DNA of 9,325 nucleotides from contig CAJKQZ010000097.1 in the NCBI GenBank assembly GCA_905202115.1, forward strand, positions 1 through 9,325, given 5' to 3'. This document shows positions 1 to 6,536 of the stretch, one piece after another; within the stretch, counting starts at the first letter, position 1; every line of letters starts with the position of its first letter. The translations under genes and the position numbers were made by a program. Origin of the DNA: an uncultured Prevotellaceae bacterium (GTDB lineage: Bacteria > Bacteroidota > Bacteroidia > Bacteroidales > Bacteroidaceae). A model generated the notes under the pieces. That model did not search any database. It was not told where the DNA came from and saw only the letters and a program-made list of their open reading frames with translations.

Positions 1-86
1 ACACGTGCTGATTTTCAAGTGCTTGGCCGCTGACCGTTTTTGTCTGCAAAACCCTACGGAAAAGCACTGCGCATTTACGAAGATTT
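1..86. other. Intergenic end of window, no gene supported
   Basis: This stretch lies downstream of the GH13 gene stop. No frame gives a convincing coding sequence; one plus-strand frame stays open to about position 140 but runs antisense into the 3' end of the GH13 gene and resembles nothing. A long-range inverted repeat is visible: AGTGCTT (18-24) against AAGCACT (62-68), enclosing a smaller GTTTTG/CAAAAC-type stem when read on the minus strand. It could form a compound hairpin in the 3' end of the GH13 transcript, but no proper U-tract follows, so I do not call a terminator. Confidence 0.4.
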
Positions 87-1760
87 CTACAACTTCGACA
101 GTTCGAGAACCACTCCCGAATAAGCAGGCACTTCGGTCGTAACAAGACTATCGGGCGCGAGCTCCGACGCGAACGGAGCAATATTTCCGAGCAAATCGGT
201 GCAATTGTATTCGCCCTGCTTTATCGACATGTACTCGAAAGCATGTTCAGGTATATTTATCCGCAGACGGAAATCGCGCTCCGCAAAATTACATACCACA
301 AGAAGCAGACGATTACCCGACTTGCGCAGGAAAGAATACACCTTATCGACAGGATATTCCCCATAACGATCGTTATTGCAGTAAGTCAGGTCGAAAAACA
401 GCCCGTCAGACACGGCCTTGTCCTTACCGGCCACGTTAAAAAGCGTCTTATAGAATTCGCGCAACGATTTCTCCTCGTCAGTGAGCGACTCCGGCTCGAA
501 CAAAGCCTTGCGAATCGTTCGCGGGCTCCAGTAGTCATAAATAGTAGTCCTTCCGTCTCTGCCGCTGAAGCCTTCGCAGTCCATTCCGCGCTCGCCATAC
601 TCCTGGCCGGCGTATATCATTACCGGATTCACATTCATAAATGCCGCCGCAATCATGGGAGCTCTGCCCTTGAGAGCGCTGCCCGCGTAAAAATCCGAAG
701 CCACTCGTTGCTCGTCATGATTTTCTATGAAATTCAGCATACGGCCTTGTAAACCTCCCGCACTCTGCCAGCAATATGTTATATCGGAAGCGGGACGACG
801 ACCGCACACTACATCGCGCAAAGTATCGTAAAGACCTACTTTGTCGTACAAATAATCAAAACCTCCGTAACCCGCATATCCTGCATAGAGAGACGGATTG
901 TAAATCTCTGCGATGAACAGCACCGAGGGGTATTTGCCCTTTATCTTATCTGTAACCCAATGCCAGAACTCTACGGGCACCATTTCCGCCATGTCGCAAC
1001 GGAAAGCATCAACGCCTTTCGAGCACCAATAGTCGAGAATGCCGAACATCTTATTCCAGGTGTCGGGCACCGGATAGAAACATTTTGCTCCTCCGCTCTG
1101 ATAGTCTATTCCGTAATTCAGTTTAATGGTATCGTACCAGTCGCAAGCGTCGGGCGAAGCGCTGAACTTATCGTTTCCTGTGGCACGTGCGGGATATTCC
1201 TCGTACACCTCGTGCGACTGCACAGGGCAACGGAAAGCCTCACCAGGGATGTAATAAAAATTGTTGTCCGGAAAAAACCGCGAACTACTGTCATCGCCTG
1301 CACCGAAATCCTTCACGCCCTTCGGAGCCGCGTCGCTCTTATATTTACGCGCCACATGGTTGGGAACGAAATCTATAACGACTTTCAAACCGGCCTTGTG
1401 GGTACGGTTCACCAGGGCTTCGAATTCTTTCATCCGCTGCGGAACCTTTTCTGCAAGGTCGGGATCCACATCATAATAGTCCTTGACCGCATAAGGCGAG
1501 CCCGCCTTTCCCTTTACAACGGCTCCACAATCGCGCTCTATGCCGTAAGCCGAATAATCCGTAGTCGTGGCATGTTCCAGAACGCCCGTAAACCACACAT
1601 GCGTAGCGCCAAGTTTTTTTATATCCTTTAAACGCGTTGCCGTAAACGACGCAAACTTTCCGCAACCGTTGCTGTTAATATCACCATAAGGAACGGGAGT
1701 TGCCACCTTGTTGCCATAAAGGCGCGGCAATACCTGATATATTATTATCTTCTTATTCAT
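87..1760 (-). CDS. Alpha-amylase family glycoside hydrolase (GH13), cytoplasmic
   Basis: A 557-residue GH13 enzyme acting on alpha-glucans or maltooligosaccharides; exact substrate unknown. All four GH13 signature regions are present: DFVPNH at about 130-135, FRCD with the predicted nucleophile D256, FIAE with the predicted acid/base E285, and ENHDEQR with H348-D349 as transition-state stabiliser. The (beta/alpha)8 barrel begins within the first 20 residues (IIIYQVLPRLYG), and residues from about 455 look like the C-terminal beta-sandwich. No signal peptide or lipobox is seen, so it should be cytoplasmic, unlike surface Sus-type amylases; intracellular glycogen or maltodextrin turnover is an inference. 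I chose the ATG at 1760; a TTG seven codons upstream is in frame but the family N-terminus fits the ATG. It follows fabD but is separated from it by a terminator, and no promoter matching the Bacteroidota consensus is evident in the gap. Confidence 0.9.
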   Translation of the reverse strand: MNKKIIIYQVLPRLYGNKVATPVPYGDINSNGCGKFASFTATRLKDIKKLGATHVWFTGVLEHATTTDYSAYGIERDCGAVVKGKAGSPYAVKDYYDVDPDLAEKVPQRMKEFEALVNRTHKAGLKVVIDFVPNHVARKYKSDAAPKGVKDFGAGDDSSSRFFPDNNFYYIPGEAFRCPVQSHEVYEEYPARATGNDKFSASPDACDWYDTIKLNYGIDYQSGGAKCFYPVPDTWNKMFGILDYWCSKGVDAFRCDMAEMVPVEFWHWVTDKIKGKYPSVLFIAEIYNPSLYAGYAGYGGFDYLYDKVGLYDTLRDVVCGRRPASDITYCWQSAGGLQGRMLNFIENHDEQRVASDFYAGSALKGRAPMIAAAFMNVNPVMIYAGQEYGERGMDCEGFSGRDGRTTIYDYWSPRTIRKALFEPESLTDEEKSLREFYKTLFNVAGKDKAVSDGLFFDLTYCNNDRYGEYPVDKVYSFLRKSGNRLLLVVCNFAERDFRLRINIPEHAFEYMSIKQGEYNCTDLLGNIAPFASELAPDSLVTTEVPAYSGVVLELSKL

Positions 1761-1783
1761 AATTGTTTTTTCGTAACACAATC

Positions 1784-1830
1784 AAAAACAAACAGAGCTG
1801 TTCTCTTTTATATTCAAGAGAATAGCTCTG
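1784..1830 (-). terminator. Rho-independent terminator after fabD
   Basis: A 15-bp inverted repeat (1793-1807 with 1816-1830, arms CAGAGCT-N-TTCTCTT and AAGAGAA-N-AGCTCTG) has an 8-nt loop. Read on the minus strand the hairpin is followed directly by TTTGTTTTTG. The one non-matching position is A-C in the minus-strand RNA. It lies 31 bp past the fabD stop and ends about 23 bp before the GH13 start, so it most likely ends the fabD transcript. Confidence 0.8.
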
Positions 1831-1860
1831 CTATTAATCTATATTTCTGCACACACGCGC

Positions 1861-2757
1861 TTACTCTACACTGCGTGCCGTTACTGCTTCGTTTCCTTTG
1901 CAAATGCGCCCTATCATTCCCTGCAGAACTTTTCCAGGGCCGCACTCTATGAATTCGGTAGCTCCTTCGGCAACCATGTTGTTCACTTCTTCCGTCCAAC
2001 GAACCGGCGAAGTGAGCTGCGCAATAAGGTTTTTCTTTATTTCTTCGGGAGCTGTGTATGCTTTACCGTCCACGTTCTGATAAACAGGGCATACGGGAGC
2101 GGAAAACTCAGTCTTATCGATTGCCGCAGCAAGCTCCGCACGTGCCGGCTCCATTAGAGGCGAATGGAAAGCTCCGCCGACTTTAAGCACAAGTGCACGC
2201 TTTGCACCAGCAGCCTTAAGTTTTTCGCAGGCAGCGTTGACAGCTTCGATATCACCGCTTATAACCAGTTGCCCGGGGCAGTTGTAATTTGCAGGAACTA
2301 CTACTTTTCCGTCAACGGAAACCTCTTTGCAAACGGTTTCTACCTGTTCGTCAGAAAGACCTATAACCGCAGCCATAGTGGATTCTGTTTTCTCGCAGGC
2401 TTTCTGCATAGCCATTGCGCGGGCATAAACCAAACGCAGTCCGTCGGCAAAGCTAAGAGCCTTAGCTGCCACTAACGCGGAAAACTCTCCGAGAGAATGA
2501 CCGCCAACCATGTCGGGCTTGAATTCCTCGGAACCGCAGATTGCGCTTATTACCGAATGCAGAAAAACAGCGGGCTGAGTCACTTTGGTCTGACGCAAGT
2601 CCTCGTCTGTTCCGTTGAACATTATATCTGTTATCTTGTAACCTAAAATAGAATCAGCTTCGTCAAACAAAGCCTTTGCCTGAGCGTTATTGTCGTAAAG
2701 GTCCTTGCCCATTCCTACGAACTGAGCGCCCTGGCCGGGAAAAACATAAGCTTTCAT
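1861..2757 (-). CDS. fabD: Malonyl-CoA:acyl-carrier-protein transacylase
   Basis: FabD moves the malonyl group from CoA to acyl carrier protein, supplying the extender unit for type II fatty acid synthesis in the cytoplasm. The 298-residue length is normal for the family (about 300). Visible hallmarks are the N-terminal FPGQGAQ (6-12, oxyanion-hole Gln region), GHSLG with nucleophile S88, R113 in YARAMAMQ that binds the malonyl carboxylate, H198 in GAFHSP as catalytic His, and QLTSPVRW at about 247-254. The ATG at 2757 gives the standard N-terminus. The gene stands apart from other fab genes here; upstream thiD is 93 bp away with a candidate promoter between, and a hairpin terminator follows. 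No truncation or missing catalytic residue is seen. Confidence 0.97.
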   Translation of the reverse strand: MKAYVFPGQGAQFVGMGKDLYDNNAQAKALFDEADSILGYKITDIMFNGTDEDLRQTKVTQPAVFLHSVISAICGSEEFKPDMVGGHSLGEFSALVAAKALSFADGLRLVYARAMAMQKACEKTESTMAAVIGLSDEQVETVCKEVSVDGKVVVPANYNCPGQLVISGDIEAVNAACEKLKAAGAKRALVLKVGGAFHSPLMEPARAELAAAIDKTEFSAPVCPVYQNVDGKAYTAPEEIKKNLIAQLTSPVRWTEEVNNMVAEGATEFIECGPGKVLQGMIGRICKGNEAVTARSVE

Positions 2758-2795
2758 ATAATACTATCTTTTTTATTTTTGTTTCATTCGGTTCT

Positions 2796-2821
2796 TTTTC
2801 TGTTCCGATAAAAACAGAAAA
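2796..2821 (-). other. Possible hairpin in fabD 5' leader
   Basis: A 9-bp perfect inverted repeat (TTTTCTGTT at 2796-2804, AACAGAAAA at 2813-2821) with an 8-nt loop lies in the thiD-fabD gap, between the candidate -7 box and the fabD start. On the minus strand it is followed by purines, not a U-run, so it is not a good thiD terminator. It could be a leader structure or chance in AT-rich DNA. Confidence 0.3.
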
Positions 2822-2835
2822 TGTTAATTTGCGTA

Positions 2836-2843
2836 CAAAGGTA
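2836..2843 (-). promoter_or_regulatory. Candidate -7 box for fabD (TACCTTTG)
   Basis: Read on the minus strand the bases are TACCTTTG, an exact match to the Bacteroidota -7 consensus TAnnTTTG, placed about 80 bp upstream of the fabD start and just after the thiD stop. A TTTG at the -33 spacing is not present, so this is a partial promoter match only. It would allow fabD to be transcribed independently of thiD. Confidence 0.45.
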
Positions 2844-2850
2844 AACGTTT

Positions 2851-3672
2851 TTATTCGAAAAGTTGTTTGCATGGTCTGAAAAAATGATTTACAGGCCCAT
2901 GCCCCTCTCCCACTTTCACATCCGCACCGGCCTGCAAAGCTTCGTGCAGATAGTGTTTCGCCTCACCGACAGCCTCCGCAAGTCCGTAGCCACGGGCAGA
3001 ATATGCCGCAATAGCCGAAGACAGCGTACAGCCTGTGCCGTGCGTATTCTGTGTCTTCACGCGGGGCATTGCGTAAGTACGGCTAAAGCCCTGAGCAAGC
3101 AGCAAATCGGATGAATCGGGCGAACTTTCAAAATGCCCTCCCTTAACAAGCACCACCTTACAGCCGCGAGCAAGAATGCGTCGTCCGCAGACCTCGGCTT
3201 CCTCGAGAGTGCGCGGTTCATCACAGTCTGCCAACACGGCGCTCTCAGGAAGATTCGGCGTAACCAACGACACCAACGGAAGCAGTTCACACTTCATCGC
3301 CTCTATTGCACTATCTTCTATAAGTTTATGTCCACTCGTAGAAACCATAACAGGGTCTAGAACCACAAACTTAGGCGAATATTTCCGCAAAAGCCGCGAA
3401 AGCACACATATTATATTAATGTCGGCAGTCATGCCAATCTTCACATACTGCGGATTAAGATCATCAAACACCGCCTCAGTCTGCGCTTCGACGACATTGG
3501 CCGGAAGGGCGAACGAACTTCGCACGCCAAGTGTATTCTGAGCCGTAACAGCCGTTATTACGGCCATTCCGTAAACGCCGAGAGCCGCGAATGTCTTGAG
3601 GTCGGCTTCTATGCCCGCCCCTCCCGAAGGATCACTGCCGGCAATGGTAAGACAAGATACGTATCGTTTCAT
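2851..3672 (-). CDS. thiD: Hydroxymethylpyrimidine/phosphomethylpyrimidine kinase
   Basis: ThiD phosphorylates HMP and then HMP-phosphate to HMP pyrophosphate, the pyrimidine half used to make thiamine phosphate. It is a ribokinase-fold enzyme of 273 residues, a normal length. Visible motifs are AGSDPSGGAGIEAD (11-24) at the substrate site, the VKGGH segment (176-180), the TPNLPE segment (138-143), and the anion-hole motif HGTGCTLSSA (211-220), whose cysteine corresponds to the catalytic Cys of ThiD. The ATG at 3672 gives the usual start MKRYVSCLTIAGSD; a longer reading to 3720 adds 16 residues with no family counterpart and I reject it. No other thiamine genes are adjacent, and I found no TPP riboswitch upstream. 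The C-terminus GHGPVNHFF is also typical for ThiD. Confidence 0.95.
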   Translation of the reverse strand: MKRYVSCLTIAGSDPSGGAGIEADLKTFAALGVYGMAVITAVTAQNTLGVRSSFALPANVVEAQTEAVFDDLNPQYVKIGMTADINIICVLSRLLRKYSPKFVVLDPVMVSTSGHKLIEDSAIEAMKCELLPLVSLVTPNLPESAVLADCDEPRTLEEAEVCGRRILARGCKVVLVKGGHFESSPDSSDLLLAQGFSRTYAMPRVKTQNTHGTGCTLSSAIAAYSARGYGLAEAVGEAKHYLHEALQAGADVKVGEGHGPVNHFFRPCKQLFE

Positions 3673-3827
3673 TGTAAGAGTTTTTCCTTTTATTCTTTGC
3701 AACATACAAGTTATACACAATATTATATATGTATATCCGGCTGAACCGATTCGCCATTTTGTTTCGTTCCCTTACAATTGCAGTTTGCGTGTAATTGATG
3801 TTACGAAACCTCCGGCAGGAAGAAAAA

Positions 3828-3890
3828 ATTATCTCTGAGGTATTTTGAATTATCTCTGAGATATTTTAAAATATGTCAGACATATTTTTT
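3828..3890. repeat. Three tandem 21-bp palindromic units, operator-like
   Basis: Three consecutive 21-bp units lie in the uvrB-thiD gap. Units 1 (3828-3848) and 2 (3849-3869) match at 19 of 21 bases and carry the dyads TATCTC-T-GAGGTA and TATCTC-T-GAGATA. Unit 3 (3870-3890) carries TATGTC-A-GACATA inside a longer dyad with 10-bp arms around A3878. The dyad centres are at 3836, 3857 and 3878, exactly 21 bp (two helical turns) apart. Unit 3 differs from unit 2 by paired C-to-G and G-to-C changes that keep the symmetry. The array is about 155-210 bp upstream of the thiD start and about 65-130 bp past the uvrB stop. A multi-site operator is the simplest reading; unit 3 is followed by T residues on the plus strand and could also form a hairpin. 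Confidence 0.7.
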
Positions 3891-3955
3891 TCGCAAGCGG
3901 GAACATTTTTTTCATCTCAGAAAAAGAACGAGAAATACGGACAACCTTTTTCCGG

Positions 3956-5977
3956 TCATCCCTTTTTCTTCTCGGCCAAAGCCTTTTCGAGTTCTATAAT
4001 CTTGTCGCGCAGCAACGCAGCTTTCTCGAATTCCATTCTGTGAGCGGCATCCGTCATTTCCTTCCGTGTCAGCTCAATTGCTTTCCTTATATCGGGCACC
4101 GTATTATAGCGTTCCACCTCCTCGGCTACCTTAAGCGCGCTCTTTACAGTATCAACCTTTTCGCCGTGGCGGTCTGCGCGGTTCACAAGCTCGTTTCCGC
4201 CGGTTTCTTTGCGAATCTGACGGGGAACGATATTGTGCTCCTCGTTGTATTTCATCTGAATTTCACGGTGGCGCGCCGTTTCGTCGATTACCTTGCGCAT
4301 ACTTTCGGTTATAGTATTGGCATACATAATCACAAGACCGTTTACGTTTCTCGCCGCACGCCCCGCAGTCTGCATGAGCGAGCGGTGCGAACGCAGAAAG
4401 CCTTCCTTGTCGGCGTCCAAAACGGCAACGAGAGAAACTTCGGGAAGGTCGAGACCCTCGCGCAAAAGGTTTACGCCCACAATAACGTCATAAACCCCAT
4501 TGCGCAGGTCATCTATTATCTTGATACGCTCGAGGGTGTCGACATCGCTATGTATGTAATTCGTTTTTATACCTATATTTATAAGGTATTGCGTCAGTTC
4601 TTCGGCCATTCGCTTGGTGAGCGTGGTTACAAGCGTCCTTTCGCCGCGCGACGAGCGGGTACATATTTCCTCCACGAGGTCATCGATTTCATTAAGCTCC
4701 GGACGCACAGAGATTCGGGGGTCAAGAAGTCCCGTAGGACGGATAAGCTGTTCCACCACAACGCCTTCGGACTGCATAAGCTCGTAATCGGCCGGCGTGG
4801 CGCTGACATATATAACCTGCGGAGCCATACTCTGGAACTCCTCGAACTTGAGCGGGCGGTTGTCAAGCGCAGCCGGAAGGCGGAAACCATATTCCACAAG
4901 AGAAACCTTGCGCGAGCGGTCGCCTCCGTACATAGCGTTTATCTGCGGTACACTGACATGACTCTCGTCTATAACCATAAGGTAATCTTTCGGGAAAAAA
5001 TCGAGCAGACAATAGGGCCGCGTGCCAGGAGAACGGCCGTCGAAATATCTGGAATAGTTCTCTATTCCGCTGCAATGCCCTGTTTCGCGAATCATCTCAA
5101 GATCGTAATTCACTCTCTCCTCCAAACGCTTCGCTTCGGTAAACTTGGCTTCCCTCTCAAACGCCGTCTTCTGTTCGGCCAGGTCTTTTTTAATTTCGCC
5201 AATGGCATATTCTATTGTTCCGGGGTCAGTAACGAAAAGATTTGCGGGATATATCTTGTATTCCCCGAAACGTTCCACAAGCTGCCCCGACACAGGGTCG
5301 CGCTCTTCTATGTCGGTAATCTCATCGTCCCAGAACGAAATACGCACCATTATATCATCGTAGGCCAGCATTACGTCGACAGTTTCTCCCTTTACGCGAA
5401 ACTCGCCTGCTTTAGGTTCGAAATCGTTGCGCACGTAAAGATTGTCGATAAGACGTTTAAGCAGAACATTCCGCTCTATCGACTCGCCGCATTTCACCGA
5501 GACCACATTCTGATAAAAGGCCGAAGGATTACCCATTCCGTAAATGCACGACACCGATGAAACCACAATCACATCGCGCCGTCCCGACAGTAAAGCCGAA
5601 AGAGCCGACAACCGCAGCTTATCAATCTCCTCATTTATGTCAAGGTCCTTTTCTATATAAGTGTCCGTCGAAGGAATGTAAGCCTCGGGCTGATAATAGT
5701 CATAATACGACACATAATACTCCACACTATTGTTCGGAAAGAAATGTTTGAACTCTCCGTACAACTGAGCTGCCAAAGTCTTGTTGTGGCTAAGCACAAG
5801 CGTAGGGCGGTTCAGGTTGGCTATTACATTGGCTACGGTAAACGTCTTTCCAGAACCGGTAACACCGAGCAGAACCTGCCCGGGCATACCCTCGCGCACC
5901 CCGCGCGTGAGTTTTTCTATGGCCTGCGGCTGATCGCCAGTAGGCTTGTATGATGAGACTAAATCAAATTTATTCAT
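3956..5977 (-). CDS. uvrB: UvrABC excinuclease subunit B
   Basis: UvrB is the DNA-damage verification helicase-like subunit of nucleotide excision repair; it is loaded by UvrA and recruits UvrC for incision. The 673-residue protein is full length for the family. Motifs in order are Walker A GVTGSGKT (38-45), the damage-inserting beta-hairpin region YYDYYQPEAYIPSTDTYIEK (91-110), the DESH Walker B box (337-340), VSATP (391-395), the helicase motif GVNLLREGLD (501-510), QTAGRAAR (536-543), and a C-terminal UVR domain (about 633-668) that contacts UvrC. The ATG at 5977 fits the family N-terminus. Upstream, about 256 bp separate it from the divergent tRNA-His gene; no full consensus promoter was found for it there. 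It has no unusual changes. Confidence 0.98.
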   Translation of the reverse strand: MNKFDLVSSYKPTGDQPQAIEKLTRGVREGMPGQVLLGVTGSGKTFTVANVIANLNRPTLVLSHNKTLAAQLYGEFKHFFPNNSVEYYVSYYDYYQPEAYIPSTDTYIEKDLDINEEIDKLRLSALSALLSGRRDVIVVSSVSCIYGMGNPSAFYQNVVSVKCGESIERNVLLKRLIDNLYVRNDFEPKAGEFRVKGETVDVMLAYDDIMVRISFWDDEITDIEERDPVSGQLVERFGEYKIYPANLFVTDPGTIEYAIGEIKKDLAEQKTAFEREAKFTEAKRLEERVNYDLEMIRETGHCSGIENYSRYFDGRSPGTRPYCLLDFFPKDYLMVIDESHVSVPQINAMYGGDRSRKVSLVEYGFRLPAALDNRPLKFEEFQSMAPQVIYVSATPADYELMQSEGVVVEQLIRPTGLLDPRISVRPELNEIDDLVEEICTRSSRGERTLVTTLTKRMAEELTQYLINIGIKTNYIHSDVDTLERIKIIDDLRNGVYDVIVGVNLLREGLDLPEVSLVAVLDADKEGFLRSHRSLMQTAGRAARNVNGLVIMYANTITESMRKVIDETARHREIQMKYNEEHNIVPRQIRKETGGNELVNRADRHGEKVDTVKSALKVAEEVERYNTVPDIRKAIELTRKEMTDAAHRMEFEKAALLRDKIIELEKALAEKKKG

Positions 5978-6160
5978 ATATGGCAGGTAAAATTACTAAT
6001 AAAATACATAATCGTTATAATACGACTTATCTATATGCCGGCACAGAGAATCCGCACCTCCGAATCGGCAACAAGTCCTTATATTTTCCTGCTTTTTTAT
6101 GCAGAAAAACAAAAAAGAGGAGCTTTACATGCATTAAAATTCAAAATTCACGGCGCAATA

Positions 6161-6191
6161 TTTGCAGAATAAAAGATTTTGTTTACTTTTG
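6161..6191 (+). promoter_or_regulatory. Bacteroidota consensus promoter for tRNA-His
   Basis: TTTG at 6161-6164 and TACTTTTG at 6184-6191 are separated by exactly 19 bp. This matches the established Bacteroides -33 (TTTG) and -7 (TAnnTTTG) elements. Transcription would start near 6197, leaving a pre-tRNA leader of about 37 nt. Confidence 0.8.
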
Positions 6192-6211
6192 CAACGCTTT
6201 TATGAGCCGCA

Positions 6212-6227
6212 GCACTTAAAAAAGTGC
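6212..6227 (+). other. Small hairpin in the pre-tRNA 5' leader
   Basis: GCACTT (6212-6217) and AAGTGC (6222-6227) can pair as a 6-bp stem with an AAAA loop, ending about 7 nt before the mature tRNA-His 5' end. It may help RNase P processing or be incidental. There is no U-tract, so it is not a terminator. Confidence 0.35.
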
Positions 6228-6233
6228 CCAAAT

Positions 6234-6308
6234 GGTGGATATAGTTCAGTTGGTTAGAGCGTCAGATTGTGGTTCTGAATGTCGTGGGTTCGAGTCCCAC
6301 TATCCACC
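6234..6308 (+). tRNA. tRNA-His (anticodon GTG)
   Basis: A complete cloverleaf can be drawn. The acceptor stem is GTGGATA (6235-6241) with TATCCAC (6301-6307), with the encoded G-1 at 6234 opposite the C73 discriminator at 6308, both diagnostic of tRNA-His. The D arm is GTTC/GAGC (6244-6260), the anticodon stem TCAGA/TCTGA (6262-6278) with the anticodon GTG at 6269-6271, and the T arm GTGGG-TTCGAGT-CCCAC (6284-6300). The 3' CCA is not encoded (CCT follows). Its 3' end borders the integrase region and is the probable attachment site. Confidence 0.97.
6284..6308 (+). other. Predicted attachment site (attL/attB) in tRNA-His 3' end
   Basis: The element's integrase starts 228 bp beyond the tRNA 3' end and no host gene intervenes, the usual arrangement for integration into the 3' part of a tRNA gene. 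The tRNA is intact, as expected when the element supplies the identical 3' segment. The exact crossover cannot be mapped because the second copy, expected at the far end of the element, is outside the window. The interval given is the T arm plus acceptor, a guess at the shared segment. Confidence 0.4.
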
Positions 6309-6322
6309 CTCCGATTCACATC

Positions 6323-6357
6323 AAAAGATAACAGTTTTATAAGACTGTTATCTTTTT
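6323..6357 (+). terminator. Rho-independent terminator after tRNA-His
   Basis: A 12-bp perfect inverted repeat (AAAGATAACAGT at 6324-6335, ACTGTTATCTTT at 6344-6355) encloses an 8-nt loop and runs into TTTTT then CTTTTT. The flanking A-run makes it potentially active on both strands. It lies 15 bp past the tRNA and should end the tRNA-His transcript and insulate the integrase. If the attachment site is in the tRNA, this terminator belongs to the element. Confidence 0.8.
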
Positions 6358-6439
6358 CTTTTTACCTCAAAATCAGCGCATTATGCATTTGTAAAGCTTT
6401 AAGAAGGTATACAGACCACAAAATAAAATGCGAAAAAAG

Positions 6440-6467
6440 CTTGTTACAAGTGGCATTTAAAATCCAC
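6440..6467. repeat. Adjacent palindromes upstream of the integrase
   Basis: CTTGT-T-ACAAG (6440-6450) is a perfect 5+1+5 dyad. It is followed at once by GTGG-c-ATTT-a-AAAT-CCAC (6450-6467), a dyad with one extra C in the left arm. They lie between the tRNA terminator and the integrase candidate promoter, where recombinase arm or directionality-factor sites would be expected. Functional role is inferred from position only. Confidence 0.35.
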
Positions 6468-6475
6468 AAATAAAT

Positions 6476-6483
6476 TAGATTTG
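6476..6483 (+). promoter_or_regulatory. Candidate -7 box for the integrase (TAGATTTG)
   Basis: TAGATTTG matches TAnnTTTG and lies about 54 bp upstream of the integrase ATG. No TTTG occurs at the -33 spacing, so the promoter is partial or may need an activator. Confidence 0.4.
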
Positions 6484-6501
6484 TTGTCCCATAGTTGTCC
6501 C
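6483..6501. repeat. Direct repeat GTTGTCCC x2, 11-bp spacing
   Basis: GTTGTCCC occurs at 6483-6490 and again at 6494-6501, one helical turn apart, and the first copy shares its G with the end of the candidate -7 box. Sites on the same face of the helix at a promoter fit a repressor or an integrase arm-binding site. This is inference from position and spacing. Confidence 0.5.
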
Positions 6502-6536
6502 CTTATTGTTTAACCCTACACTAAAGCTCACAAATT

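Noticed and set aside
3673..3720. Longer thiD start at 3720
   Set aside because: The extra 16 residues precede the standard MKRYVSCLTIAGSD start and resemble nothing in the family.
3828..3890. CRISPR array
   Set aside because: The units are contiguous 21-bp repeats without unique spacers and there are no cas genes.
3673..3955. TPP riboswitch upstream of thiD
   Set aside because: CTGAGA-like strings occur on the minus strand, but the rest of the THI-box core (the conserved pairing regions and GATCTGGATAATGCCAGC-type segment) is absent, and these strings belong to the palindrome array.
4040..5560. Long plus-strand open frame of about 506 codons
   Set aside because: It is antisense to uvrB in a frame lacking stops because of codon usage; the translation shows no recognisable domain.
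5965..5972. TAAATTTG -7 match on the minus strand at uvrB
   Set aside because: It lies inside the first codons of uvrB, so it cannot serve as the uvrB promoter.
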